A DNA stretch of 64,000 nt from Pseudomonas sp. SLFW (GTDB taxonomy: Bacteria > Pseudomonadota > Gammaproteobacteria > Pseudomonadales > Pseudomonadaceae): positions 99,881 to 163,880 of the forward strand of contig NZ_JAAAKW010000013.1 of NCBI RefSeq assembly GCF_009905615.1, written 5' to 3'. Shown piece by piece: positions 49,058 to 57,724 of this stretch. The notes beneath the pieces were generated by a model. That model was not told the origin of the DNA. It saw only the letters and a program-made list of their open reading frames with translations, and made no database searches. A program made the position numbers and the translations under genes. The stretch's first letter is position 1, and every line of letters begins with the position of its first letter.

Positions 49058-49948
49058 TCAGCCCAAAGCCTGACGCTCAAAGGTTTGCAGCCATTCGACG
49101 GCCTTGGGCACATCGCCCAGTGGATACAAATGCAAGCGAACCTCTCCGAGATTTCGCTGCTCCAGCACTTGCATCAGTTCAGTCAGAAAGCGTTCAGGCC
49201 CTTCGGTGCCCAACAGCGATGTGACGTGCCAGCCATAGCGCTGGAGCAACTGGGCTGACGTTCCGACCCGGCATTGTTTGGCGAACCGCAAAATGCCAGT
49301 CAGCGACGATGGGCTGGGAATGCCGACGCGAATCGGAACATTCAGACCAGCCTGTCGGACTTTTTCGATCCACGTGACGACTGCTTGGCTGTCGAATGAC
49401 AGCTGGGTGGTGATTTCGACGTCGAAGCCTCTCTCGCGCAGCGCAGCGATTTTCCGCGTCAGGTAATCCCACAAGACCTCATCCCGGATATGCGGGTGGC
49501 CTTCCGGATAGCCAGGCACGCCGACCATCGGCACGTCGAGCCCGTCCAGGAGCCCGCTGCCAATCAGCTCCAGCGAGTCGCTGAACGGCCCTTGCGGCAC
49601 CTGCGGATCACCCCCCACCAGAAATATCCCCGTTAACGGCGCACTGGCCATCGCCTGCTCCAGAAATGACTGAAGCACGGAGTGCGAGGTAATTCGTCGA
49701 GAAGAAATGATCGGTCTTGGGCTGACACGGCCTGCGATCAACGCCTGAACAGCGGCCAGCCGTTGCTCGAAACTCTCGCTCCCCAAGAAAGCGATATTGA
49801 CGGGTGTTCCAGGGGGTAGAGCCGCCATGGCGCGGCCCATCTGCACAGCGTCTTTGGCGGTCGTCTCCAGTGAAAAGCCCTGAAATAGGGTTGTCCGGAT
49901 CGAAAGAATCGTCACAGCATTCATTTTTTTATTGTGCTCTTGAGGCAT
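49058..49948 (-). CDS. Methylenetetrahydrofolate reductase-like flavoprotein
   Basis: A ~296-residue TIM-barrel protein of the MetF family. Visible family features are IFLVGGDPQVPQGPFSDS, GVPGYPEGHPH, and the FAD/folate-binding ITTQLSFDS. MetF-type enzymes reduce methylene-THF to methyl-THF; relatives also work in C1-generating demethylation pathways. The start is uncertain: ATG at 49954, 49948 and 49924 are all possible and none has a strong ribosome site. Translation may be coupled to the methyltransferase ending at 49963. Confidence 0.72.
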   Translation of the reverse strand: MPQEHNKKMNAVTILSIRTTLFQGFSLETTAKDAVQMGRAMAALPPGTPVNIAFLGSESFEQRLAAVQALIAGRVSPRPIISSRRITSHSVLQSFLEQAMASAPLTGIFLVGGDPQVPQGPFSDSLELIGSGLLDGLDVPMVGVPGYPEGHPHIRDEVLWDYLTRKIAALRERGFDVEITTQLSFDSQAVVTWIEKVRQAGLNVPIRVGIPSPSSLTGILRFAKQCRVGTSAQLLQRYGWHVTSLLGTEGPERFLTELMQVLEQRNLGEVRLHLYPLGDVPKAVEWLQTFERQALG

Positions 49949-49962
49949 CACCATTGAATGGC

Positions 49963-50619
49963 TCAGACAATCGGTTGCGCTGCGCGAAACAGCAATACAC
50001 ATCCTTCACGCTTGAGGGTCACGTCACGGAAGTGTTCGCGCAGACGGCCCTCGAACCCAGCTTCGGTGTCGCGCCGGTTACCAAAAATGCCCTTTTTGTT
50101 GTACACGGCCATGAGCTTGCGGCCAAAGGCATTGTGCCCGGCCTCATCCCCCAGAATCGTCGCGCCGAACAGCACGCCGTCCGGCTGCAAATTGTGCTTG
50201 AGGTGGCCGAAGATCGCCGCCTTGGCATCCAGCGGCCCCGGCAGACAATGCAGCAAGTAGAAAAGGGAAATCGAATCGAAACGCTGGTCGCCCGGGATGG
50301 GCTTGAAGACGTCGTGCTGGATCGTGCGAGTCCCCGGTCGAGCGATGCGCCGTTTGGCGGCTTCAAGGCTGCTGGGGTTAAGGTCGAGCAGGGTGATCTG
50401 GGTTTGCGAGGAGAGTTGCGTCTTTGCCAGGTAGTAGCCCGTGCCCACACCGATGTCCAAATGACGCGGGCGCACGTTGGCGCGAAAGAACGGCAGCAAC
50501 ACAGTTTGGGTCGGACAACGCCATGCATAGCGATTGGAGATTCCGAGCACCCATGCGTCATACAGAGCCAACGTCAGCGGCGAATACACCGCGGCGCCGG
50601 CGGCACTACTGTCAGTCAT
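49963..50619 (-). CDS. Class I SAM-dependent methyltransferase
   Basis: A 218-residue methyltransferase with SAM-binding LDIGVGTGYYLAKTQL and LLDLNPSSLEAAKRRI, then an ISLFYLLHCLPGPL motif. The substrate is unknown. Immediately upstream of the MTHFR-like gene on the same strand (about 10-15 bp), suggesting the two act in one C1 process. Confidence 0.83.
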   Translation of the reverse strand: MTDSSAAGAAVYSPLTLALYDAWVLGISNRYAWRCPTQTVLLPFFRANVRPRHLDIGVGTGYYLAKTQLSSQTQITLLDLNPSSLEAAKRRIARPGTRTIQHDVFKPIPGDQRFDSISLFYLLHCLPGPLDAKAAIFGHLKHNLQPDGVLFGATILGDEAGHNAFGRKLMAVYNKKGIFGNRRDTEAGFEGRLREHFRDVTLKREGCVLLFRAAQPIV

Positions 50620-50733
50620 GAGGGGAGCCTTGAATGAATGAGTCAGCGGCGATAAAACCGATGACCCACCCCCATCGTCAAGACTTTTTGTATTTCAACC
50701 TCACCGTGTCGCGTCGGCCGGACACTGGACGGG

Positions 50734-52791
50734 TCATCCCAACTGAAACCTGGACGTGTTATCGCTCAACGCCCGACTGCCTTTGCTCAGGGTGTCAGCG
50801 GCGTGATTCACCGCCCGCGCGCCATCGAGCAGACGCCCGGCGGCCTGGTCCACCTGCTGGATATTGCCGCTGACTTCATCGGCCGTGGCAGCTTGCTCCT
50901 CCACGGCGGTGGCGATCTGCGCCAGCGTGTCGGTGACGATCTGCACCGCACTGGCAATCTCGCCCAGACGCTCGCCAAGACCGGTGACCGATTGCGCGTC
51001 GGTAATCGCCTGGCCACAGGCGGCTTCCATCAGACTCACCGCCTGGCTCACCGTGGCGCGCAGACTGTCGACCGTCCCGGCGATCTGCGCGGTGGAGGCC
51101 TGCGTGCGTTGCGACAGGCTGCGCACTTCATCTGCCACGACCGCAAACCCTCGGCCCTGCTCTCCCGCCCGGGCGGCCTCGATCGCTGCGTTGAGCGCCA
51201 GCAGGTTGGTCTGTTCGGCGATGCCGCGAATGGTGTCGACCACTGACTGAATCTGCTGCCCTTGCTCACTGACTTTGCCCAGCGCGTTGGCGGTATCGGT
51301 CAGGCGTTGATTGAGTTGCTGGATGCTGGCGGTGGTGCGCACGCTGTCACGGCTGCTGTCTTCGGCAATGCGGCGGGTCTGCTGAGCACTGCCAGACGCT
51401 TCCTCACAGCTCTTGGCGACACCGAGAGAAGTCGCCGCGAGTTGAGTGGCGGCAGCAGCGATCTGGCTGATCTGCTGTTGTTGATCTTCGACTTCGTTCA
51501 ACGTGCTGCCCGCCTGCGAGTTGAGCGTGACCACCGCCGACCCCAACTGCTGCGTTTCGTGGTTGACGCCCAGCAGGCTGGAGCGCAGCTGCACCACCGC
51601 CACGTTCAACGCCGTGCTAATGGCCGCCAGCTCGTCACGGCCCTCAACAGCGACTTCGACACACAGGTTGCCGTCACGCAGAGACTCCGCCAGGGTGGTG
51701 ATGCCTTTGGCGCTGCGACGAATCGACGCCTGCAAACACATGAACAGATACAACGCGGCCAGCGCCAGGACACTGAAGATTGCCGCGACCGGGATAAACT
51801 GCTTGATCGCCCGGTCGTGGTAGTAATCCAGTCGACTGTCGAGGGCGTTCAACGATTGATTGCGCAACGTCGACAGGGCTTCGAGGACACTATCAACACT
51901 GCGCTCGAACCCGGCGGTGTCGAGCTTGATGCTCCCGCCGAAGACGCCGTCATCCAGCACTTTCAGCTCGGTGTCGAGGCGCTGGAGGCTGTCGTTGTAG
52001 GCCCGGGTCCACGGCTCCATGCCGGGGTAAGCTTTCGCCTGGAGCGACGCAGCGGCCTTGACCAGTTGGTCGCGAGCATCGGTGATGCGCCCGCGTAGAT
52101 CGCGCATCTGCAAACGGCTTTGCAGGGTGAACTGGCCCGACGCGATGGAGGACTGACCGATACTGGCCATGCGACCGATACGCTCGATCAAATCAGGCGC
52201 CTGTTGCGTGGAGACTTGCATCAGCAGGTAGGTTTCGAGCCATGGATCAAGAATCAGGCCGTTGTCCATGGCGATCTGCTCACGCAGGCTCTGCAACCCT
52301 GTCAACGCGGAAGTGAAGCGGTCGTAACCGTCCGGCCACCAGCCGATCGTCCGCAGAGATTCGGAATCCATCCCCTTCACCAGCGCCTGCAACGCCTGAA
52401 AGCGCGCCAGCGTGTCCGGGCCAGCCTTACGTGCATTGAGCTCATCGCCCACTTTGGCCAGCGTTTGCATCAGGACCGGGTTGCCCGCATCCAGCGCCGC
52501 CATGGCGGCTTTGGCTGCCGGGGTTGGATCGTGGAGGATATCGGCCGCCTTCCAGCGGGCGGCGAGATTGCGCTGAGACGTCAGTTGCGCATCCAGTGCA
52601 TCCAGCGCCAGCAACTGGCGCACCCCGGATTGCTCGCCGGAAATGACCGCCAGTTTGCTGCGGTAATCCTGTCCAATCATCCATAAGCTGCCGGCCAGCG
52701 GCAGCATGAACAGGAAGAAAAGCACCTGAAACTTGCGTGCAAACCCGAAACGTCCGAGCAGGCGGATGCCTGGCGACAAAAGACTTTGCAT
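50734..52791 (-). CDS. Methyl-accepting chemotaxis protein
   Basis: A 685-residue chemoreceptor. TM1 is about residues 20-40; a ~290-residue helical periplasmic region without a recognised named sensor (similar in style to long helical-bundle sensors) leads to TM2 near residues 335-355 and HAMP. The signalling domain includes the conserved tip (GIAEQTNLLALNAAIEAARA) and FAVVADEVRSLSQRTQ. It signals to CheA via CheW. It is monocistronic, with a weak FliA-like site upstream. Confidence 0.9.
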   Translation of the reverse strand: MQSLLSPGIRLLGRFGFARKFQVLFFLFMLPLAGSLWMIGQDYRSKLAVISGEQSGVRQLLALDALDAQLTSQRNLAARWKAADILHDPTPAAKAAMAALDAGNPVLMQTLAKVGDELNARKAGPDTLARFQALQALVKGMDSESLRTIGWWPDGYDRFTSALTGLQSLREQIAMDNGLILDPWLETYLLMQVSTQQAPDLIERIGRMASIGQSSIASGQFTLQSRLQMRDLRGRITDARDQLVKAAASLQAKAYPGMEPWTRAYNDSLQRLDTELKVLDDGVFGGSIKLDTAGFERSVDSVLEALSTLRNQSLNALDSRLDYYHDRAIKQFIPVAAIFSVLALAALYLFMCLQASIRRSAKGITTLAESLRDGNLCVEVAVEGRDELAAISTALNVAVVQLRSSLLGVNHETQQLGSAVVTLNSQAGSTLNEVEDQQQQISQIAAAATQLAATSLGVAKSCEEASGSAQQTRRIAEDSSRDSVRTTASIQQLNQRLTDTANALGKVSEQGQQIQSVVDTIRGIAEQTNLLALNAAIEAARAGEQGRGFAVVADEVRSLSQRTQASTAQIAGTVDSLRATVSQAVSLMEAACGQAITDAQSVTGLGERLGEIASAVQIVTDTLAQIATAVEEQAATADEVSGNIQQVDQAAGRLLDGARAVNHAADTLSKGSRALSDNTSRFQLG

Positions 52792-53194
52792 GTCCGATCA
52801 CTCCTCACGGACAACCCGCTGTCGCGGCTTGTGACCGCTACAGCTGCTGCCTCACATTCTTACCGGCAAAATGCCATGTCTTTGTTTCAAAAACGACAAC
52901 CACCCGTCCCCTATGCCGGGGATCGATCGGCGGTGTCAAATCAATGCGCCAACGCCCCGCACCGGGGCTAGCCATAGGGCAGGGATAAGCAAGAAACGGA
53001 CCGATAGCAAGACGCCATCTAAATGGGCGCACGAACAAAGACAGTGCACTTCACATGCACAAAAGTGGGGCAAAAACACACAAGCCGCGCTGTAAAGATG
53101 TCACCCGGTGACGGCCGCTCAGCGTTATGCGCAGAGGATTCGGACTGAAAACCCTAACCGCTTGATCACACGCATAAATTTTTTGGAGAGACGC
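52792..53194. other. Intergenic region between chemoreceptor and tRNA-Met
   Basis: About 400 bp without a supported gene. It holds the chemoreceptor promoter region and a small GCCCCG/CGGGGC hairpin near 52955-52967. Short open frames here lack ribosome sites. Confidence 0.5.
52860..52884 (-). promoter_or_regulatory. Weak FliA-like promoter candidate for chemoreceptor
   Basis: On the minus strand GCCGGTAA (52867 to 52860) matches 7 of 8 bases of the sigma-28 -10 element; a CAAAG sits 12 bases further upstream, slightly off the ideal spacing. Confidence 0.3.
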
Positions 53195-53223
53195 TTGACA
53201 CATCTTCAATCTGAGCGAATAAT
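53195..53223 (+). promoter_or_regulatory. tRNA-Met promoter
   Basis: A perfect -35 TTGACA (53195-53200), 17-base spacer, and AATAAT (53218-53223) as -10, with a GCGCGCC discriminator, 12 bp before the tRNA. The G+C-rich discriminator is typical of stringently controlled stable RNA promoters. Confidence 0.88.
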
Positions 53224-53234
53224 GCGCGCCACTT

Positions 53235-53311
53235 GGCTACATAGCTCAGTTGGTTAGAGCATAGCATTCATAATGCTGGGGTCCGGGGTTCAAGTCCCTG
53301 TGTAGCCACCA
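53235..53311 (+). tRNA. tRNA-Met (CAT), elongator type
   Basis: Acceptor GGCTACA (53235-53241) pairs with TGTAGCC (53301-53307), A discriminator, encoded CCA to 53311. Loop TTCATAA carries anticodon CAT at 53269-53271. The fully paired first acceptor base pair and similarity to E. coli metT indicate elongator rather than initiator tRNA; a tRNA-Ile2 identity is less likely. Confidence 0.95.
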
Positions 53312-53320
53312 AGTACCTCA

Positions 53321-53350
53321 ACAAAGCCCGCCTCGTGCGGGCTTTGTTGT
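53321..53350 (+). terminator. Terminator after tRNA-Met
   Basis: ACAAAGCCCGC (53321-53331) pairs perfectly with GCGGGCTTTGT (53337-53347), loop CTCGT, followed by a short T-rich tail. Confidence 0.88.
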
Positions 53351-53445
53351 TTCTGGGTGTCCGACACGTGCTGCTCATGGCCCTGTCGGTCCAGACATCT
53401 CTGGTCCAATCAGCCCATCACCCTGTCTCTTCCGAGGTCGAATTC

Positions 53446-53790
53446 ATGCGCTTCACACTTCCTGCACTGGTTCTAGGTCTTCTGATTTCCCAAGCCGCGG
53501 TGGCAGGCAGCACCAACACCGCGATCGGTGGCGGTCTGGGCGGTGCGCTGGGGAACGTCGTCGGTCAAAAGATGGGCGGCAGCAATGGCGCGGTCGTCGG
53601 TGCGGGTCTGGCAGGCGCGGCGGGCAGTGCCGTCGGCGCGAAAAAAGGCCACAAGACTCGCGCCGCCATCGGCGGCGGCCTGGGCGGCGCGGCCGGCTCA
53701 GTCATTGGCAACAAGTTGGGCGGCAGTACGGGCGGGACCATCGGCGCAGGTTTGGGTGGCGCAGCGGGTGGTGCTCTGGGCGGTAAATAA
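53446..53790 (+). CDS. Glycine-zipper domain protein, exported
   Basis: A 114-residue protein: Sec signal peptide (cleavage after about residue 20, QAAVAGS) and then almost only Gly, Ala and small residues in GxxxG-type repeats (AIGGGLGGALGNVVG; AAIGGGLGGAAGSVIG), with a basic KKGHKTR break in the middle. Glycine-zipper proteins of this kind are thought to insert in or organise the cell envelope. Start 53446 gives the signal peptide; the frame upstream runs into the tRNA terminator. Confidence 0.85.
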   Translation: MRFTLPALVLGLLISQAAVAGSTNTAIGGGLGGALGNVVGQKMGGSNGAVVGAGLAGAAGSAVGAKKGHKTRAAIGGGLGGAAGSVIGNKLGGSTGGTIGAGLGGAAGGALGGK

Positions 53791-53861
53791 TTTACCCTCC
53801 TTCGCGAAACGCCGGATGCGCGTTTCGCGATCAAACCCGTTAATGAAGCAATGGATGTTTA

Positions 53862-54566
53862 ATGTCAGATTCCCACACCGACGTAGCAGCGCCTCCACTC
53901 TCCTCCAAGCAGGCTTACGAAGACGCCATCAATCTTTCACAGCATGTGCCGCAGGCGAAAACCATCAGCGAAATGGTCCTCGACGCCTTTCATAGCGCCA
54001 AGGAGAGCGATCAGATTCGTGAATTGCGCGCCGCCATCCGTCAGGCCCACGACCGTTTCGATGACGATCAGGCCTACGAATTGATGGGTCAGCTGAAACA
54101 GTTGAAAGACGCTGAAGCCGCCGACATGGCCGCTCTGGAAGACCTGAGCACGAAATTCCCGATCAGCCGGATTCTGTCCAGTTACAAGGATGACCCGAGC
54201 TTTCAAGAGTTGGTCTACAGCCTGGCGCTGAAAGTCCTGAACCAGACGCATCAGGCCGTCAGCAACCCGAGCGGCGGCAAGAGCAAGGCCGCGCGGGTCA
54301 AAAAAGAAGCCGAAGTGTTCATCATCAGCAAGGACGGCGCCAGCGTCACCCTTCCCCTGCGCACCCCACGCTCCAAGGCTAACGCCGACCGCGAAGCGTT
54401 CGAGTTCCTGGGCTTCACCTTCGTCGGTGAAGGCGACGAAGCCGAATTGCAGAACGAAATGTTCGTCGACAAAGACGGCAACGAGCAGCCTGCCACGCGC
54501 AAGAACATCGTCACTGCGATTCAGCAGCAGACGGCGTTCGAAGGGTTTAGCGCGGTTCAGCAGTAA
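53862..54566 (+). CDS. Unrecognised cytoplasmic protein, helical N-terminus
   Basis: A 234-residue protein I do not recognise. Residues 1-130 look fully alpha-helical and charged (SDQIRELRAAIRQAHDRFDD; ELMGQLKQLKDAEAADMAAL), vaguely like YlbF/YmcA-type bundles. A Ser/Lys-rich linker then leads to a C-terminal part with EAFEFLGFTFVGEGDEAELQ. No signal peptide, membrane segment or catalytic motif. Codon usage is native. It stands alone between the glycine-zipper gene and a REPIN. Confidence 0.7.
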   Translation: MSDSHTDVAAPPLSSKQAYEDAINLSQHVPQAKTISEMVLDAFHSAKESDQIRELRAAIRQAHDRFDDDQAYELMGQLKQLKDAEAADMAALEDLSTKFPISRILSSYKDDPSFQELVYSLALKVLNQTHQAVSNPSGGKSKAARVKKEAEVFIISKDGASVTLPLRTPRSKANADREAFEFLGFTFVGEGDEAELQNEMFVDKDGNEQPATRKNIVTAIQQQTAFEGFSAVQQ

Positions 54567-54589
54567 GCTTGAATACAGTGACATGACCT

Positions 54590-54659
54590 CTGTAGCAGCA
54601 CGGCTTGCCGGCGGTGGCGGTGTCAAGGAAGCCACCGTCGGCAAGCCGTGCTGCTACAG
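54590..54659. repeat. REPIN-like inverted repeat (GTAGCAGCACGGC family)
   Basis: Arms CTGTAGCAGCACGGCTTGCC and reverse complement with a ~25-base interior that is itself partly symmetric (GGTGGC...GCCACC). It is the only copy of this family in the window. Confidence 0.88.
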
Positions 54660-54820
54660 CTAGCCTCCCACGCCTCTCCCCATCCCCCCGCATACCAGCT
54701 ATGCACCCCACGCTATTCGCCCCACCCCGCCGCTCTCACATACTCGCTCCATGATGTCGCCGCCTGTGGGCATCTATCCAGATTCCAATAACAACAGCGC
54801 AGCAGCGCGATGGAGTATCT

Positions 54821-56059
54821 ATGTCGTGGTACGGCAGTATGGCGCCCAGCCAGAAACGAACGTTTTGGGCGTGTTTCATGGGGTGGGCGCTGGATGCGAT
54901 GGATGTCCAGCTGTTTGCCTTCGTGATCCCCACCTTGCTCGCGGTCTGGGGCATGACCAAGGCCGAAGCGGGTGTGATCGGCACGTCGGCGTTGATCGCT
55001 TCGGCCATCGGCGGGGTGCTGGCGGGGTTGCTCGCGGATCGCATCGGTCGAGTCAAAGTTCTGAAGCTGGCGATCCTTTGGTTTTCCTTGTTCACCGGCC
55101 TCTCGGCCTTCACCGACTCCTTTCATCAACTGTTGCTGACCCGCAGCCTGCAAGGCCTCGGCTTTGGTGGCGAATGGGCGGCGGGCGCGGTGCTGATTGG
55201 CGAGGTGGTCGACAAACGCATTCGCGGTCGCGCGGTGGGTTCGGTTCAGGCGGGCTGGCCTGTGGGTTATGCGCTGGCCGCCTTGGCGTACTGGGTGACG
55301 TTCAACCTGTTGCCTGAGCACGACGCCTGGCGCGTGCTGTTTCTGATCGGGCTGCTGCCGGGCTTTCTGGTGCTGTGGATGCGCCGCAACATCGCCGAAT
55401 CCGAGGCTTTCGAAGCCGCTGCGCAATACCGGGCGACGACGTCCCTGTGGACCAACTTCGCGCTGATCTTTTCGCCCGGGATCTTACCGCTGACAGCGAT
55501 GGCCTCGCTGATGGCCGCGGGCGCACTGGGTGGCAACTACACGATTCTCACCTGGCTGGTCACTTACCTGCGAGAGACCCAGGGCCTGACCGTGAGCATG
55601 ACCACGCTGTACCTGGCCGTGAATATCTTTGGCTCGTTCTGCGGTTACGTCGGCATGGCGTACCTGAGCGATTACCTGGGGCGGCGCAAGACCTTCGCCC
55701 TGTCCGCCGCCGGTGCAACCGTCACCGTTCTGGTTTACACCCAATTGCACCTGCCGATGTGGAGCCTGCTGTTGCTGGGCTTCCCGCTGGGTTTGTTTCA
55801 GTCCGGCATCGTGTCGGGAATGGGCGCCTGTTTCACCGAGCTGTTCCCGGCGCAGATTCGCGGTACTGCCGGTGGCTTTTCCTACAATTTTGGTCGCGGA
55901 ATCGGCGCGTTGGTGCCGGCCGGTGTCGGCCTGACCAGCGCCTCATTCGGGCTCGCGGCGTCGATTGGCGTATGGGCTGCGTGCGCGTATGTGCTGGTCT
56001 TCCTCGTCGCTCTCGTTCTGCCGGAAACCCGTAACAAGGAACTCGAAATCCATGTCTGA
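54821..56059 (+). CDS. MFS transporter (sugar/organic acid type)
   Basis: A 412-residue, 12-TM major facilitator. Loop motif GLLADRIGRVKVLKLAI between TM2 and TM3, ALDAMDVQLFAFVIPTL in TM1 (the Asp motif of aromatic-acid and sialate-type MFS porters), and RSLQGLGFGGEWAAGAVLIGE in TM4. Start follows GGAG. It overlaps the ThDP-enzyme gene by 8 bases and so probably imports that pathway's substrate, likely an organic acid. Confidence 0.87.
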   Translation: MSWYGSMAPSQKRTFWACFMGWALDAMDVQLFAFVIPTLLAVWGMTKAEAGVIGTSALIASAIGGVLAGLLADRIGRVKVLKLAILWFSLFTGLSAFTDSFHQLLLTRSLQGLGFGGEWAAGAVLIGEVVDKRIRGRAVGSVQAGWPVGYALAALAYWVTFNLLPEHDAWRVLFLIGLLPGFLVLWMRRNIAESEAFEAAAQYRATTSLWTNFALIFSPGILPLTAMASLMAAGALGGNYTILTWLVTYLRETQGLTVSMTTLYLAVNIFGSFCGYVGMAYLSDYLGRRKTFALSAAGATVTVLVYTQLHLPMWSLLLLGFPLGLFQSGIVSGMGACFTELFPAQIRGTAGGFSYNFGRGIGALVPAGVGLTSASFGLAASIGVWAACAYVLVFLVALVLPETRNKELEIHV

Positions 56060-57710
56060 TTCCAAAGCACCGCGTAATGGCGGCCAGATTCTCGTCGAAG
56101 CGCTGATCCGAAACGCCGTCGACACCCTTTATTGCGTTCCAGGCGAAAGCTACCTGCCAGTGCTCGACGCGCTGCACGACGCCACGTCCATCCGCACCAT
56201 CGTCACCCGTCACGAAGGCGCCGCCTCGAACATGGCCGACGCCTACGGCAAGCTCACCGGGCGCCCCGGCATCTGCTTCGTGACACGCGGCCCTGGCGCT
56301 ACCCACGCCAGCAATGGCGTGCACACCGCCAAACAGGACTCGACGCCGATGATTCTTTTCGTCGGCCAGATCGAGAGCCGCTTCAAGGGACGCGAAGCAT
56401 TTCAGGAAGTCGATTACGTGCAGATGTTCGGTGGCCTGGCGAAGTGGGCCACCGAAATCGACAGCATCGAGCGCATCCCGGAGATTGTCAGCAAAGCCTT
56501 CAGCATCGCCCTGTCCGGCCGACCGGGGCCGGTGGTCATCGCCCTGCCTGAAGAAGTGTTGTTCGGCTCGGCCGATGTCGCTGACGCGCAGCCAGTGCGT
56601 GTCACCCATGCTGCGCCCGACGCCGCTGCGCTCGCTGAATTGCGCGACCTGCTTGCAGCGGCGAAACAGCCGTTGGTGATCGTCGGCGGCACCGGATGGG
56701 ACGCCGAGTCGACGCAAGCCCTGCAGCGCTTCGTTCACGCCAATCACTTGCCGGTGGCCGCATCGTTTCGTCGGCAGGACCTGTTCGATAACCGCGATCC
56801 CCACTACGTCGGCCAACTGGGTCTGGGCACCTCGCCAAAGCTGCTGGAGCGGGTCAAGACCAGCGATCTGTTGCTGGTGATCGGCTCGCGGCTGAGCGAA
56901 ACGGTGTCCCAAGGCTACACGCTGATCGAAAGCCCGACGCCGAAACAGCCGATGGTGCATGTGCATCCCGACCCGCAGGAGTTGAACCGGGTTTACCGTG
57001 CACAGCTGCCGATTCTGTCCTCACTGGGCACCTTCGCCCACGCGGCTGCGGCCCTCGAACCTGTTGCCAGCGGCGCCTGGAAAAGCTGGACCGACGCCGC
57101 CCGCGCCGATTATCTGGAGCACTCCACCCCGCCGCTGCCGCACCCGCAATTGGCGGGCGTGGACATGGGCTCGGTGGTCGCTCACCTGAACGAGGTGCTG
57201 CCGGACGACGCCGTCATGACCAACGGCGCCGGGAACTACACGGTCTGGGTGCATCGCTTCTACCGCTATCGCCGGCCCGCCACCGAACTGGCCCCCACTA
57301 ACGGCGCCATGGGCTACGGTTTACCCGCCTCCATCGCCGCGAAACTGCACGCCCCCCAGCGCACAGTGGTCTGCTTCGCTGGCGACGGCTGTTTCATGAT
57401 GTACCCTCAAGAGCTGGCCACAGCGCTGCAATACAACGCGCCGATAGTGGTCATTGTGGTAAACAACGGCATGCTTGCGACCATTCGCATGCACCAGGAG
57501 CGCGAATACCCGGGGCGCGTATCAGCCACCGAGCTGGCCAACCCGGACTTTATCGCCCTGGCCCAATCCTTCGGGGCACATGCCGAGCGGGTCGAACGCA
57601 GCGAAGATTTTCCTGCTGCCTTCCAGCGTGCGCAGAAAGCACGCGTTGCGGCGCTGATCGAGTTGCGCGTCGACCCTCGGCAGATCACCCCCCAGGCTCG
57701 TCTTGATTAA
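56052..57710 (+). CDS. Thiamine diphosphate-dependent enzyme (acetolactate synthase/benzoylformate decarboxylase superfamily)
   Basis: A 552-residue three-domain ThDP enzyme. The cofactor-activating Glu is in TRHEGAASNMADAYGKL; the ThDP motif is GDGCFMMYPQEL to VVNNG near the C-terminus; the middle domain has a Rossmann-like GGTGWD region. The N-terminus YCVPGESYLPVLDALHDA fits the superfamily. The substrate cannot be fixed: a 2-oxoacid decarboxylase fits the neighbouring aldehyde dehydrogenase, a carboligase is the alternative. It is 14 bp before the dehydrogenase gene. Confidence 0.85.
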   Translation: MSDSKAPRNGGQILVEALIRNAVDTLYCVPGESYLPVLDALHDATSIRTIVTRHEGAASNMADAYGKLTGRPGICFVTRGPGATHASNGVHTAKQDSTPMILFVGQIESRFKGREAFQEVDYVQMFGGLAKWATEIDSIERIPEIVSKAFSIALSGRPGPVVIALPEEVLFGSADVADAQPVRVTHAAPDAAALAELRDLLAAAKQPLVIVGGTGWDAESTQALQRFVHANHLPVAASFRRQDLFDNRDPHYVGQLGLGTSPKLLERVKTSDLLLVIGSRLSETVSQGYTLIESPTPKQPMVHVHPDPQELNRVYRAQLPILSSLGTFAHAAAALEPVASGAWKSWTDAARADYLEHSTPPLPHPQLAGVDMGSVVAHLNEVLPDDAVMTNGAGNYTVWVHRFYRYRRPATELAPTNGAMGYGLPASIAAKLHAPQRTVVCFAGDGCFMMYPQELATALQYNAPIVVIVVNNGMLATIRMHQEREYPGRVSATELANPDFIALAQSFGAHAERVERSEDFPAAFQRAQKARVAALIELRVDPRQITPQARLD

Positions 57711-57724
57711 GAGGTGTTGCGCAC

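Noticed and set aside
53235..53311. tRNA-Met as an integration site for the adjacent accessory genes
   Set aside because: No integrase gene and no repeat of the tRNA 3' end were found within the window.
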